From Acidimicrobiaceae bacterium (lineage in GTDB: Bacteria > Actinomycetota > Acidimicrobiia > Acidimicrobiales > Ilumatobacteraceae), in the NCBI GenBank assembly GCA_006515795.1, contig VFMC01000243.1, positions 1-10,319 of the forward strand: a stretch of 10,319 nucleotides of DNA. The letters run 5' to 3'. Every line of letters begins with the position of its first letter. Within the stretch, counting starts at the first letter, position 1. The translations under genes and the position numbers were made by a program. The notes beneath the pieces are model-generated. The model saw only the letters and a program-made list of their open reading frames with translations. It searched no databases and was not told where the DNA came from. This document shows positions 1 through 6,656 of this stretch, one piece after another.

Positions 1-185
1 ACGTTCGCCGCGTACACCTCGGTGGCGCCATCGATCTCGGCGGCCGCGGCCGTGAGCTGGTCGAGCTTGCGCGAGACCAGCATCACCTTCGCGCCGCTCG
101 CCGCGAGCGTCGCCGCGGTCGCCTTGCCGATGCCTTTCGAAGCGCCCGTCACCAGGGCTACCTTGCCGTCGAGTGAGATCTGCAT
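1..185 (-). CDS. Short-chain dehydrogenase/reductase (SDR), N-terminal part only
   Basis: This is the first 61 or so codons of an NAD(P)-dependent oxidoreductase of the classical SDR family; the 3' end lies beyond the left edge of the window. The N-terminus reads MQISLDGKVALVTGASKGIG, with the Rossmann-fold dinucleotide-binding motif TGxxxGIG at residues 13-20, followed by an alanine-rich helix and the second beta strand (KVMLVSRK). The active-site Tyr-Lys is outside the window, so the substrate cannot be told. I chose the ATG at 185 because the protein then starts in the usual place for the family. An in-frame ATG at 197 would add MVGP, and neither start has a clear ribosome binding site. 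The gene lies 45 bases after the stop of the CorC-type gene on the same strand and is probably the last visible member of that operon. Confidence 0.85.
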   Translation of the reverse strand, partial: MQISLDGKVALVTGASKGIGKATAATLAASGAKVMLVSRKLDQLTAAAAEIDGATEVYAAN

Positions 186-230
186 CGGGCCGACCATAGC
201 GGCCGACCGATTGCGGATCGGTGTTCGACG

Positions 231-1538
231 TCAGTGGCCCGAGTCGGAGTCGGAACTGGTGCCGGGGTCGGAGCCGTCGCCGGACACGGCGATGTTCACC
301 CACTTCACCCGGCGACCATCCATCTCCGTGACCGTGAAGGCCCAACCGTCGCTCACGATTCGCTCACCGGCGCCCGGCACGTGTTCGAGGGTGTTGAAGA
401 TGAAGCCACCGAGCGTGTCCCAATCGTCGTCGGGCAGCCGCGAGTCGAGAATGTCGTTGAGGTCGCTGATGCCGACGCCACCGTCGACCAGGAACTCGCC
501 GTTGGGTAGCCTCTGCACCTCGGGGACCTCCGAGTCGTACTCGTCGACGATGTCGCCGACGAGCTCTTCGAGACAGTCCTCGAGCGTGATCAGCCCGGCG
601 ATCGCTCCGTACTCGTCGGCCACGATCGCCAGATGGAACTTCTCGGCCTGCATCTCGCGCATCAGCCGAGCGACCGGTTTGTTCTCGGGGATGAATCGCA
701 CCGAGCGGACGAGTTCGGTGACGGGCCTCGCTCCCCCACCCTCACGCTCGACGCGCATCAGATCCTTCGTGTAGGCGAGGCCGACGATGTCGTCGTCGTC
801 GCCCGGGCCGAGCACCGGAAGCCGGCTGTATCCGTGCTCGATGGCCACGTCGAGCGCGGCGGTGACCGTGGACAGGTGCTCGACCAGCACCATGTCGGGG
901 CGCGGCACCATCACCTCGCGGGCGACGGTGTCGCCGAACTCGATGATGCTCTCGATGAGCTGGCGTTCCTCGTGCTCGATCACGTCGTCGTCGGCCGCCG
1001 CCTCGACGATGCCGAGCAGCTCCTGTTCGGAGACGAACGGCCCCTGCTTCAAGCCCTTACCACGAACGATCACGTTGGTCAGAACGATGAGACCACGCGA
1101 AACCAGGCGCAGCGGCGGAAAGCTGACCAGGGCGAGGGTCGGCCTGGCGGTGGTGAGGGCGGCGCGTTCGGAGTAGATGACTGCGTAGGTCTTCGGAACC
1201 GCCTCGGCGAGCACGAAGAACACCAGCACGTTGAGCATGACGCCGATGACCACGCCGGCGGCTCCGAAGAGGCGACCGGCGACGATGCCGGTGAGCGTGG
1301 CCTGCACCGTCTGGCAGATGTTGACCGTGAGCAGCAGCGGGTTGACCCAGCGCTCCGGAGAGCCGACGAGCTTGATCAGCGCCCGGCCTGACTTGGCCCC
1401 GCGATCGGCGAGAGCCGCGGCCTTCGGCTTGGTCATCCGCGACAGGCCCATCTCGGCCACGGCGAGGAAGATGAGCACCACGAGGAGCACGACGACTGTG
1501 AACAACATCCACACGTCGGTGTTCGACAATGCGATCAC
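231..1538 (-). CDS. CorC/HlyC-type membrane protein (DUF21/CNNM, two CBS domains)
   Basis: A 435-residue inner-membrane protein of the CNNM/CorC (often mislabelled haemolysin) family, linked in other bacteria to magnesium or cobalt transport. Residues 1 to about 190 form the DUF21 domain, with membrane segments near 9-30, 66-90, 95-118 and 130-158 and the characteristic AEAVPK stretch (111-116). Two CBS modules follow at about 209-265 (starting VMVPRPDM) and 275-332 (HLAIVADEYGAIAGLITLED), the nucleotide-binding regulatory part, then a CorC_HlyC C-terminal domain at about 345-420. The tail is a Ser/Asp/Gly-rich stretch. The start is GTG, sharing the four bases GTGA with the ybeY stop, and has a GGAG ribosome binding site 6 bases upstream. 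Location directly after phoH-ybeY is the classical context for this family. Length is normal. Transport substrate is not determinable from sequence. Confidence 0.95.
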   Translation of the reverse strand: MIALSNTDVWMLFTVVVLLVVLIFLAVAEMGLSRMTKPKAAALADRGAKSGRALIKLVGSPERWVNPLLLTVNICQTVQATLTGIVAGRLFGAAGVVIGVMLNVLVFFVLAEAVPKTYAVIYSERAALTTARPTLALVSFPPLRLVSRGLIVLTNVIVRGKGLKQGPFVSEQELLGIVEAAADDDVIEHEERQLIESIIEFGDTVAREVMVPRPDMVLVEHLSTVTAALDVAIEHGYSRLPVLGPGDDDDIVGLAYTKDLMRVEREGGGARPVTELVRSVRFIPENKPVARLMREMQAEKFHLAIVADEYGAIAGLITLEDCLEELVGDIVDEYDSEVPEVQRLPNGEFLVDGGVGISDLNDILDSRLPDDDWDTLGGFIFNTLEHVPGAGERIVSDGWAFTVTEMDGRRVKWVNIAVSGDGSDPGTSSDSDSGH

Positions 1539-2128
1539 TGGTGCTCCAGGCGGAAGCCGGCAGGCATCGGGCCATGCCAGTGATGTGCCTCGAGATGGGC
1601 CTGCTCGCGCCGACGCATCTCGGTGGCCTCGGCGGCCTCGGCGTGATCGAGACCGAGCACGTGCAAGATGCCGTGCACTATCAACAGGGCGATCTCGTCG
1701 TCGAACGTGCCCGCATGCGTAGGAGCCTGATGGGCGGCCGCGGCCGGACAGACCACGACGTCGCCGAGCAACAACGGCACGTCACCGGGGTCGGCCGGCG
1801 CCCGGTCGGGTCCGCGGCTGGAGCCGGCGGGCATCACGATCTGGGTGACGTCGGGGGCATCGAGCGGGAAGGCCAACACGTCGGTCGAGCCCGCCTTACC
1901 CATGTACGACTCATTGAGCTCGGCCATCTCCGCCTCGGTGACGAACATGATCGACAGCTCTGCCGCACCACGCACGCCCTCGTCGGCGAGCACGCGCAGC
2001 GCGAGCGTCTGCCAACGTGCGAGGTCGAGGTCGATCTCCTGCTGCTCGTCGGCGACGAACACCTCCGGGTCGCCTTCGCCGCCGATCTTGGCGTGCCGGC
2101 CGAGCCGTGGTCGGCCCTCCTGCGTCAC
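1535..2128 (-). CDS. ybeY: Endoribonuclease YbeY (rRNA maturation factor)
   Basis: A UPF0054 family zinc-dependent protein needed in other bacteria for 16S rRNA 3' end processing and 70S ribosome quality control. The metal site motif HGxLHxxxxDH is intact, with His152, His156 and His162 as the ligands, and the family block STDVLAFPLD lies at 81-90. At 197 residues it is longer than the roughly 155-residue E. coli protein. The extra length is an N-terminal extension of about 22 residues and a Pro/Gly-rich insertion at about 99-120. The listed GTG start overlaps the phoH stop by four bases (GTGA), which suggests translational coupling, but its ribosome binding site is weak. An in-frame GTG at 2062, preceded by GAAGG, would begin right at the conserved part (VFVADEQ) and is a credible alternative. 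The stop overlaps the start of the CorC-type gene by four bases. Confidence 0.95.
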   Translation of the reverse strand: MTQEGRPRLGRHAKIGGEGDPEVFVADEQQEIDLDLARWQTLALRVLADEGVRGAAELSIMFVTEAEMAELNESYMGKAGSTDVLAFPLDAPDVTQIVMPAGSSRGPDRAPADPGDVPLLLGDVVVCPAAAAHQAPTHAGTFDDEIALLIVHGILHVLGLDHAEAAEATEMRRREQAHLEAHHWHGPMPAGFRLEHQ

Positions 2129-3105
2129 CGGTGCCGACCCGGTTTCGGGGTCGATGTCGCCGACGAGCGTTCATAGGCCGCGACGATGTCGGCGACGATG
2201 CGGTGACGCACCACGTCGCCGGCACCGAGGTGCACGAACCCGAGCCCGTCGATGTCGGTGAGGACCCGCTCGAGGCCGAGCAGGCCGCTGCGACCATCGG
2301 GCACGTCTACCTGGGTGGTGTCGCCGGTGACCACCACCTTCGAGCCGAAGCCGATGCGGGTGAGGAACATCTTCATCTGCTCAGGGGTGGCGTTCTGCGC
2401 CTCATCGAGGATGATGAAGCTGTTGTTGAGCGTTCGGCCGCGCATGAACGCCAGTGGCGCAACCTCCACCGCCTGGCGCTCGAGCAGCTTCAGGGCGCCG
2501 TCGGTGTCGACCATGTCGTACAAGGCGTCGTAGAGCGGGCGGAGATACGGGTCGATCTTGGCCATCAGGTCGCCGGGGAGGAAGCCGAGCCTTTCGCCGG
2601 CCTCGACCGCCGGCCTGGTGAGGATGATTCGTTGCACCTGCTTGCTCTGCAGGGCCTGCACCGCCATGGCGACGGCCAGCCAGCTCTTGCCGGTACCGGC
2701 CGGACCGAGTCCGAAGGTGATGACGTTGGCGCGGATCGCGTCGATGTAGCGCTTCTGCCCGGCTGTCTTCGGCCGGATCGCCCGCCCCTTCGCGCCGCGC
2801 ATGATGTCGTCGGTGAACACCGCGCTCGGGCGCTCGTGGTGCTGCACCATGTCGATCGACCGGGCCAGGCTCACCTCATCGAGGTGCTGCCCGCGTTGCA
2901 GCAACAGCACCATGTCTTCAATAAGTCGTCCGGCGCCATCGGCACCTTCACCGTCGAGGTGGATCTCGTTGCCGCGAACTACGATCGTCGCATCGGGGAA
3001 CGCATCCTCGATCTGGCGGAGGTAGACATCGCGTGGCCCTAGGAGGGCCGGCATGATCTGTGGACCCGGCACAAGCACCGTGTGCGTTGGATTGGTCGAC
3101 GTCAT
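2125..3105 (-). CDS. phoH: PhoH-like ATPase
   Basis: A 326-residue cytoplasmic P-loop ATPase of the PhoH/YbeZ family, thought to work with YbeY in RNA metabolism. Walker A is GPAGTGKS at 134-141 and Walker B is FIILDEAQN ending at 238. The intervening TRPAVEAGERLGFLPGDL (163-180), the block DPYLRPLYDAL (185-195) and MKMFLTRIGFGSKVVVTGD after Walker B are all family hallmarks and closely resemble mycobacterial PhoH1 as I remember it. The N-terminal 100 residues hold the expected small KH-like region (IVVRGNEIHLDGE). The ATG at 3105 overlaps by four bases the stop reached by the unshifted frame of the upstream gene. No good Shine-Dalgarno sequence precedes it; Met18 (3054) is an alternative but has none either. 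Overlap with ybeY downstream argues for co-translation of the two. Confidence 0.96.
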   Translation of the reverse strand: MTSTNPTHTVLVPGPQIMPALLGPRDVYLRQIEDAFPDATIVVRGNEIHLDGEGADGAGRLIEDMVLLLQRGQHLDEVSLARSIDMVQHHERPSAVFTDDIMRGAKGRAIRPKTAGQKRYIDAIRANVITFGLGPAGTGKSWLAVAMAVQALQSKQVQRIILTRPAVEAGERLGFLPGDLMAKIDPYLRPLYDALYDMVDTDGALKLLERQAVEVAPLAFMRGRTLNNSFIILDEAQNATPEQMKMFLTRIGFGSKVVVTGDTTQVDVPDGRSGLLGLERVLTDIDGLGFVHLGAGDVVRHRIVADIVAAYERSSATSTPKPGRHR

Positions 3106-3833
3106 GCGCGGTCGGTCGGCGAGGGACTCATGTCGCCCTCAGGGTAGCGAATCGCTACGGTCGCGGTCGCTGTTTCTTGGGTCGTCAGGTGAACGAGGGC
3201 GTGAGCATGTCGTCGACGAGAAGTGCCTGGTGCCTTCGACCGTGGGCGAAGTCGACCGCGTAGTAGCGCTGGATCGGTCGTGCCGAGGGAGACCATCGAG
3301 GCAAGCCGCGACATCATCTCGGCGAGACCGCCGGTCTCTTCGGGCTGGTTCACCCGCGGCGTATCGAACACGAGCAGCGCGCCTTCGTCGGCTTCGATCG
3401 CGAACGTGTCCTTGGCCAGGCGCACGAGAGCGCCCTTGGCGACGTGCGACGGATGGACCACCACCCAGAGGATGCAGTGGATCGCGTTGCGCAGCGTGTG
3501 GTCGGGATAGTGCTTCTCGAAGAACGCCTGGCTGAGGTATCTGGTGGCTGAAACATCGGTGCCGATCAGGGTGGCCGCAACGGGGTCCTGATCGCTCCAC
3601 AGCACCCACAGCCGATTCGCCGGGTCGCTGAGCACCTCGTCGAACTCGTGGCGGTAGAGGGTCTCACGCGATGCAGCGTCTTCGGCCGTACGGCGATAGG
3701 CGAGCTCGTAGAGGCGCCAGATCTTCTCGCGCAGTTCCGGACTGGTGACACTGCTGTGGCGGGGGAGGATGTCGAGCACTTTCAGCGCGCAAACAAACAC
3801 CCCTTGCGTTTCTCCGCTCCAATTCGTTAGCAT
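3102..3833 (-). CDS. Unrecognised protein upstream of phoH (possibly GNAT-like), reading frame apparently broken near 3' end
   Basis: I do not recognise this gene with certainty. As an uninterrupted frame it gives 243 residues. Residues about 30-185 look like a real soluble protein: a helical start (ELREKIWRLYELAYRRT), then WVLWSDQDPVAATLIGTDV, and LWVVVHPSHVAKGALVRLA, a strand-helix pattern that recalls GNAT acetyltransferases but without a motif I would rely on. After about residue 186 the frame becomes Arg/Ala/Thr-rich with A/T-ending codons such as CTA CTA. The +1 frame at 3274-3185 instead gives a protein-like end with strong G/C third positions (see separate entry), so the true product is probably about 215 residues. 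The first 18 codons also have atypical, A/T-richer codon use; GTG at 3779 may be the real start. It heads the phoH-ybeY-corC row and is divergent from the GGDEF/EAL gene. Confidence 0.7.
   Translation of the reverse strand: MLTNWSGETQGVFVCALKVLDILPRHSSVTSPELREKIWRLYELAYRRTAEDAASRETLYRHEFDEVLSDPANRLWVLWSDQDPVAATLIGTDVSATRYLSQAFFEKHYPDHTLRNAIHCILWVVVHPSHVAKGALVRLAKDTFAIEADEGALLVFDTPRVNQPEETGGLAEMMSRLASMVSLGTTDPALLRGRLRPRSKAPGTSRRRHAHALVHLTTQETATATVAIRYPEGDMSPSPTDRA
3144..3158. promoter_or_regulatory. Perfect 7-bp inverted repeat upstream of phoH
   Basis: GTAGCGA, one base, then TCGCTAC: a 15-bp perfect palindrome apart from its central base, 39 bases upstream of the phoH ATG. If the upstream gene really stops at 3185, this lies in an 79-base intergenic gap and could be an operator or a small hairpin (6-bp stem, 3-base loop). 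No T-run follows, so it is not a standard terminator. Function is inference only. Confidence 0.35.
3185..3274 (-). other. Likely true C-terminus of the upstream-of-phoH gene, in the +1 frame
   Basis: Relative to the 3833-3102 frame, the +1 frame from 3274 to the TGA at 3185 encodes 29 residues beginning IQRYYAVDFAHG and ending DDMLTPSFT. By my hand count about 25 of the 29 sense codons end in G or C, matching real genes in this window, whereas the unshifted frame over the same bases has mostly A or T third positions in its first twenty or so codons. I infer that a one-base gain or two-base loss near 3272-3278 separates the two parts. A sequencing error, a genuine mutation or ribosomal frameshifting would all look the same here. 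Confidence 0.6.
3804..3833 (+). promoter_or_regulatory. Candidate sigma-70 promoter for the GGDEF/EAL gene
   Basis: TTGCGT (3804-3809), an 18-base spacer and TAGCAT (3828-3833) lie about 70 bases before the ATG at 3901, in the only local A/T-richer patch between two divergent genes. Each box matches the consensus at four of six positions, so this is a weak call. On the opposite strand TATGCT (3834-3829) could serve as a -10 for the divergent gene, but I find no matching -35. Confidence 0.25.
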
Positions 3834-3900
3834 AGGCAGTCGAACCCACCGGCGGGTGGATGGTCAGGCGGACCGTCTATGTGCCGGAGATCGAGGCACC

Positions 3901-6192
3901 ATGGCGTCGAACCGAACCAAGACCACCTGGATCTACTTCTTCCTAGGTTGTGTGGTGGTTGCCGCCGGCATCATCGCCCCCGACCGGTACGGCGATCTCG
4001 CCTACCTCATCGCCGCGGCACAGATCGTGCCCGTCATGTTGTTCTCGTACCGCGTCGACCGGGCGCCGAAGGGCTTGCTGCTCGCCATCGCCCTGATCGG
4101 CACCTTCTACGGCCTGTCGGCGGTAACCGCTGGCGTGTGGGGCGAAACAGGAGTTCCCCGGTTCGTCTCGAACCTGTTCGAGCTGGTCGGCGGATCGCTG
4201 ATGGTGGCCGGCCTGGTCATCCTGGTGCGCCAACGACGGGGCATGAACACCGCCGCGGTCATCGGCGACGCGATGATCGTCGGGCTCGGGAGCTGGCTGA
4301 TGGCGTGGGTGGCCTTCCTCCAACCGACCCTCGCAGTCAGCGATGAGCCGCTGATCAGCTCGCTGGTTGCAGGCTTCTACCACCCGACCGGCTCCGTGAT
4401 CCTGTTCCTGATGGCGGTCTACCTGTTCACCGAGACCAAGACCAATGCCTCGTCGTGGTTCATCGGTGCATCGGTGCTCGCCACGCTCATGGGCGATCTG
4501 ATCTACGCCTTGGTCGACGCCGGCCACCTCGGCGCCGGTGTCCTCGACTTCGCCTACTCGCTCTACACGCTCGGGTACTTCGCTGTCGCCGCTGCGTTCC
4601 TGCACCCCAGCGTCAAGTCGCTCGAGCAGACGCAGAGCTCGGGCGACTCGCAACGGCTGCTCGGTCGTTTGATCATCACGACCTCGTCGTTGGTCTTCCC
4701 CGTCATCGTGCTCGCCGCATCCGGCCCGAAGAGCACGGCCGACCAGATCGTCCGGTCGATCTCGGCGCTCGTGCTGGCCAGCGCTGTGACGCTTCGCGTC
4801 GTGCTGTCGGTGAGGGCCAACAGCGACGCGCAGTCCGAGCTGCTGAAGCAGGCGTACACCGACGCACTCACCGGCCTTCCCAACCGGGTGCTGCTGCTCG
4901 ACCGCATCTCGTCGTACGTCAACGAGCTGTGGCGTGCCGATCGCGAACCGACGCTGTTCTTCGTCGACCTCGACCGATTCAAGAACATCAACGACAGCCT
5001 CGGCCACTCAGCCGGCGACGAGGTTCTCAGGATCGTCGCCGAGCGGCTGATCGGAACCGTGCCGCGAGAGGCGATGGTGGCGAGGTTGTCGGGCGACGAG
5101 TACGTCGTGCTCGACCCCACGACGCGATCGCTCAGCAACGCATCCGCGCTGGCCGAGCGTCTCCTGTCGGTGTTCCGTGAGCCGATCGCACTGGCCCAAG
5201 GCGACGTGTTCGTCACGGCCAGCATCGGTGTTGCCTCGATCGACTCGATCTCGGTGAAGCCCGAGGACGTGCTGCGTCACGCCGACACGGCGATGTACCG
5301 GGCAAAGGACTCCGGCCGGAACTGCATGGCGTTCTACGACGAGTCGATGCACGAGCGGATCGCCCACCGGCTTGCCGTCGAGACCGCCCTCTACCGAGCG
5401 CTCGATCGTCAAGAGCTGCGCATGTTCCACCAGCCGATCCTCGACCTCGACACCGGCGAAGTGGTGGGGTTCGAGGCCCTCATGCGCTGGCAGCAGGGCG
5501 ACGGCACCATCGTGTCGCCCGCCGAGTTCATCCCCATCGCTGAAGACACCGGCACGATCATCCCCATCGGCGCGTGGGCACTGCTCGAAGCACTCACCCA
5601 GCTGCGCCGGTGGATCGACGACGGCGTGTGCAGCCCTCAGGCGACGATGTCGGTGAACGTGTCGCCCCGACAGCTCGCCGATCCGAACCTGCCGTCGGTC
5701 GTCAGTGAGGCGCTCAGCCGATCGGGTGTCGATCCGAGCCTGCTGTGGATCGAGATCACCGAGAGCGTGATGATCTCCGAACCCGAGCTGGCGTTGGCGA
5801 CGTTGCAGAAGATGAAGGCCCTCGGCGTGCGTGTTGCCCTCGACGACTTCGGCACCGGCTACTCGTCGCTGTCGCTGCTGCAGCGCTTCCCGCTGCAGCG
5901 GATCAAGATCGACCGGGCCTTCGTGCAGGGCGTGGCCGACAACCCGAGCGACCGGGCCCTGGTGCGCACCATCGTGGCGATGGGAATATCGCTCGGGCTC
6001 GACATGGTGGCCGAGGGCGTCGAGAGCCTGCACCAGATGCAGGTGCTCAGCGAGCTCGGCTGCAAGAAGGCGCAGGGCTACCTCATCAGCCACCCGGTGC
6101 CGGCCGACGCGATGCGTTCGACCGTTTCGGCGCTGGAGCGGCTCGGGAGGTTCCCGCTGCTGCGCGGCGATCACCGGGCCGGGCAGTTGTAG
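3901..6192 (+). CDS. Membrane-anchored GGDEF-EAL protein, probable c-di-GMP phosphodiesterase
   Basis: A 763-residue protein of cyclic-di-GMP signalling. Residues 10-300 contain about ten hydrophobic segments and form a membrane sensor domain I cannot assign to a named class. A GGDEF domain runs from about 315 (DALTGLPNR at 321) to 480; Asp356 and the FVDLDRFKNIND block are present, but the signature is SGDEY (397-401) and the inhibitory-site RxxD is REAM. The EAL domain (about 495-745) keeps EALMRW (Glu525), Asn586, Glu621, Asp648-Asp649 in DDFGTGYSS, Lys669 and Glu705 in VAEGVES, so hydrolysis of c-di-GMP to pGpG is the likely activity, while the GGDEF half may be weak or regulatory. The ATG at 3901 follows GAGG closely; an in-frame extension back to 3745 would run through the divergent gene and lacks coding character. 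arfB follows after nine bases. Confidence 0.93.
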   Translation: MASNRTKTTWIYFFLGCVVVAAGIIAPDRYGDLAYLIAAAQIVPVMLFSYRVDRAPKGLLLAIALIGTFYGLSAVTAGVWGETGVPRFVSNLFELVGGSLMVAGLVILVRQRRGMNTAAVIGDAMIVGLGSWLMAWVAFLQPTLAVSDEPLISSLVAGFYHPTGSVILFLMAVYLFTETKTNASSWFIGASVLATLMGDLIYALVDAGHLGAGVLDFAYSLYTLGYFAVAAAFLHPSVKSLEQTQSSGDSQRLLGRLIITTSSLVFPVIVLAASGPKSTADQIVRSISALVLASAVTLRVVLSVRANSDAQSELLKQAYTDALTGLPNRVLLLDRISSYVNELWRADREPTLFFVDLDRFKNINDSLGHSAGDEVLRIVAERLIGTVPREAMVARLSGDEYVVLDPTTRSLSNASALAERLLSVFREPIALAQGDVFVTASIGVASIDSISVKPEDVLRHADTAMYRAKDSGRNCMAFYDESMHERIAHRLAVETALYRALDRQELRMFHQPILDLDTGEVVGFEALMRWQQGDGTIVSPAEFIPIAEDTGTIIPIGAWALLEALTQLRRWIDDGVCSPQATMSVNVSPRQLADPNLPSVVSEALSRSGVDPSLLWIEITESVMISEPELALATLQKMKALGVRVALDDFGTGYSSLSLLQRFPLQRIKIDRAFVQGVADNPSDRALVRTIVAMGISLGLDMVAEGVESLHQMQVLSELGCKKAQGYLISHPVPADAMRSTVSALERLGRFPLLRGDHRAGQL

Positions 6193-6201
6193 AACATCTG
6201 G

Positions 6202-6615
6202 ATGCCAGACGACGGAGGATTCACGACACGCAGTGGTCTCGTCGTTCCCGCCGAGGCGCTCTCGGTTCGCTTCTCCCGGTCGTCGGCACCTGGTGGCCAA
6301 CATGTGAACACCTCATCGACGAAGGTCGACCTGCGCTGCGATGTGTGCCTGGTCGTGGCGAGCGACGTGGTGACGAACCGCCTCCTCGAAACGCTCGGGC
6401 CGGAGGTGCGCGTCGTGGTGTCGAGCGAGCGTTCTCAGCTCCGGAACCGGACCGAGGCGTTGCGTCGACTCGGCGAGCGGCTCGACGAGGCCGCGATCAT
6501 CCCGATCGATCGTCGACCAACGCGCCCGACGCGGGCATCGGTGCGGCGCCGCCTCGACGACAAGCGTCGCCACGCCGAACGCAAGGCGACTCGCCGGTAT
6601 CGCGACAACGACTGA
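6202..6615 (+). CDS. arfB: ArfB-type peptidyl-tRNA hydrolase (ribosome rescue)
   Basis: A 137-residue release-factor-like protein of the ArfB/YaeJ/ICT1 family, which enters stalled ribosomes lacking a stop codon and hydrolyses the peptidyl-tRNA. The catalytic GGQ is at residues 31-33 within SSAPGGQHVNTSSTKVDLR, the family signature. There is no codon-recognition domain as in RF1/RF2. The C-terminus from about 104 on (RPTRPTRASVRRRL and the following Arg/Lys-rich tail) is strongly basic, the part which in E. coli ArfB occupies the empty mRNA channel. Length matches the E. coli protein (140). It starts nine bases after the GGDEF/EAL stop and is likely on the same transcript. No strong ribosome binding site is seen, so expression may depend on readthrough from the upstream gene. 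It converges with the methyltransferase gene, 32 bases away. Confidence 0.94.
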   Translation: MPDDGGFTTRSGLVVPAEALSVRFSRSSAPGGQHVNTSSTKVDLRCDVCLVVASDVVTNRLLETLGPEVRVVVSSERSQLRNRTEALRRLGERLDEAAIIPIDRRPTRPTRASVRRRLDDKRRHAERKATRRYRDND

Positions 6616-6626
6616 CGGCGCCCGTA

Positions 6627-6656
6627 GGCGAGTGACCGTCGGGGCGGCTACTCGCC
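6627..6656. terminator. Possible hairpin between convergent genes
   Basis: GGCGAGT (6627-6633) and ACTCGCC (6650-6656) are perfect 7-base inverted repeats with a 16-base loop, placed where arfB and the methyltransferase gene converge; the right arm overlaps the methyltransferase stop. There is no T-run on either strand, so if it ends transcription it is not a canonical intrinsic terminator. GACGG (6614-6618) and CCGTC (6636-6640) could form a competing stem. Confidence 0.3.

Noticed and set aside
231..290. Repeated GTCGGA units at the 3' end of the CorC-type gene as a tandem repeat
   Set aside because: They are irregular and simply encode the Ser/Asp-rich tail of the protein.
3846..3859. CCACC-GGCG-GGTGG hairpin in the leader of the GGDEF/EAL gene as a riboswitch
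   Set aside because: A single 5-bp stem in a short leader; none of the conserved features of c-di-GMP or other riboswitch aptamers is present.
3745..3900. N-terminal extension of the GGDEF/EAL protein to an upstream start at 3745
   Set aside because: It runs antisense through the divergent gene, has no membrane or domain character, and the ATG at 3901 has a ribosome binding site just before the first membrane segment.
3943..6303. Two long minus-strand open frames opposite the GGDEF/EAL gene
   Set aside because: Composition (Glu/Asp/Arg/His/Gln-rich, no domain) marks them as shadows of the real plus-strand gene.
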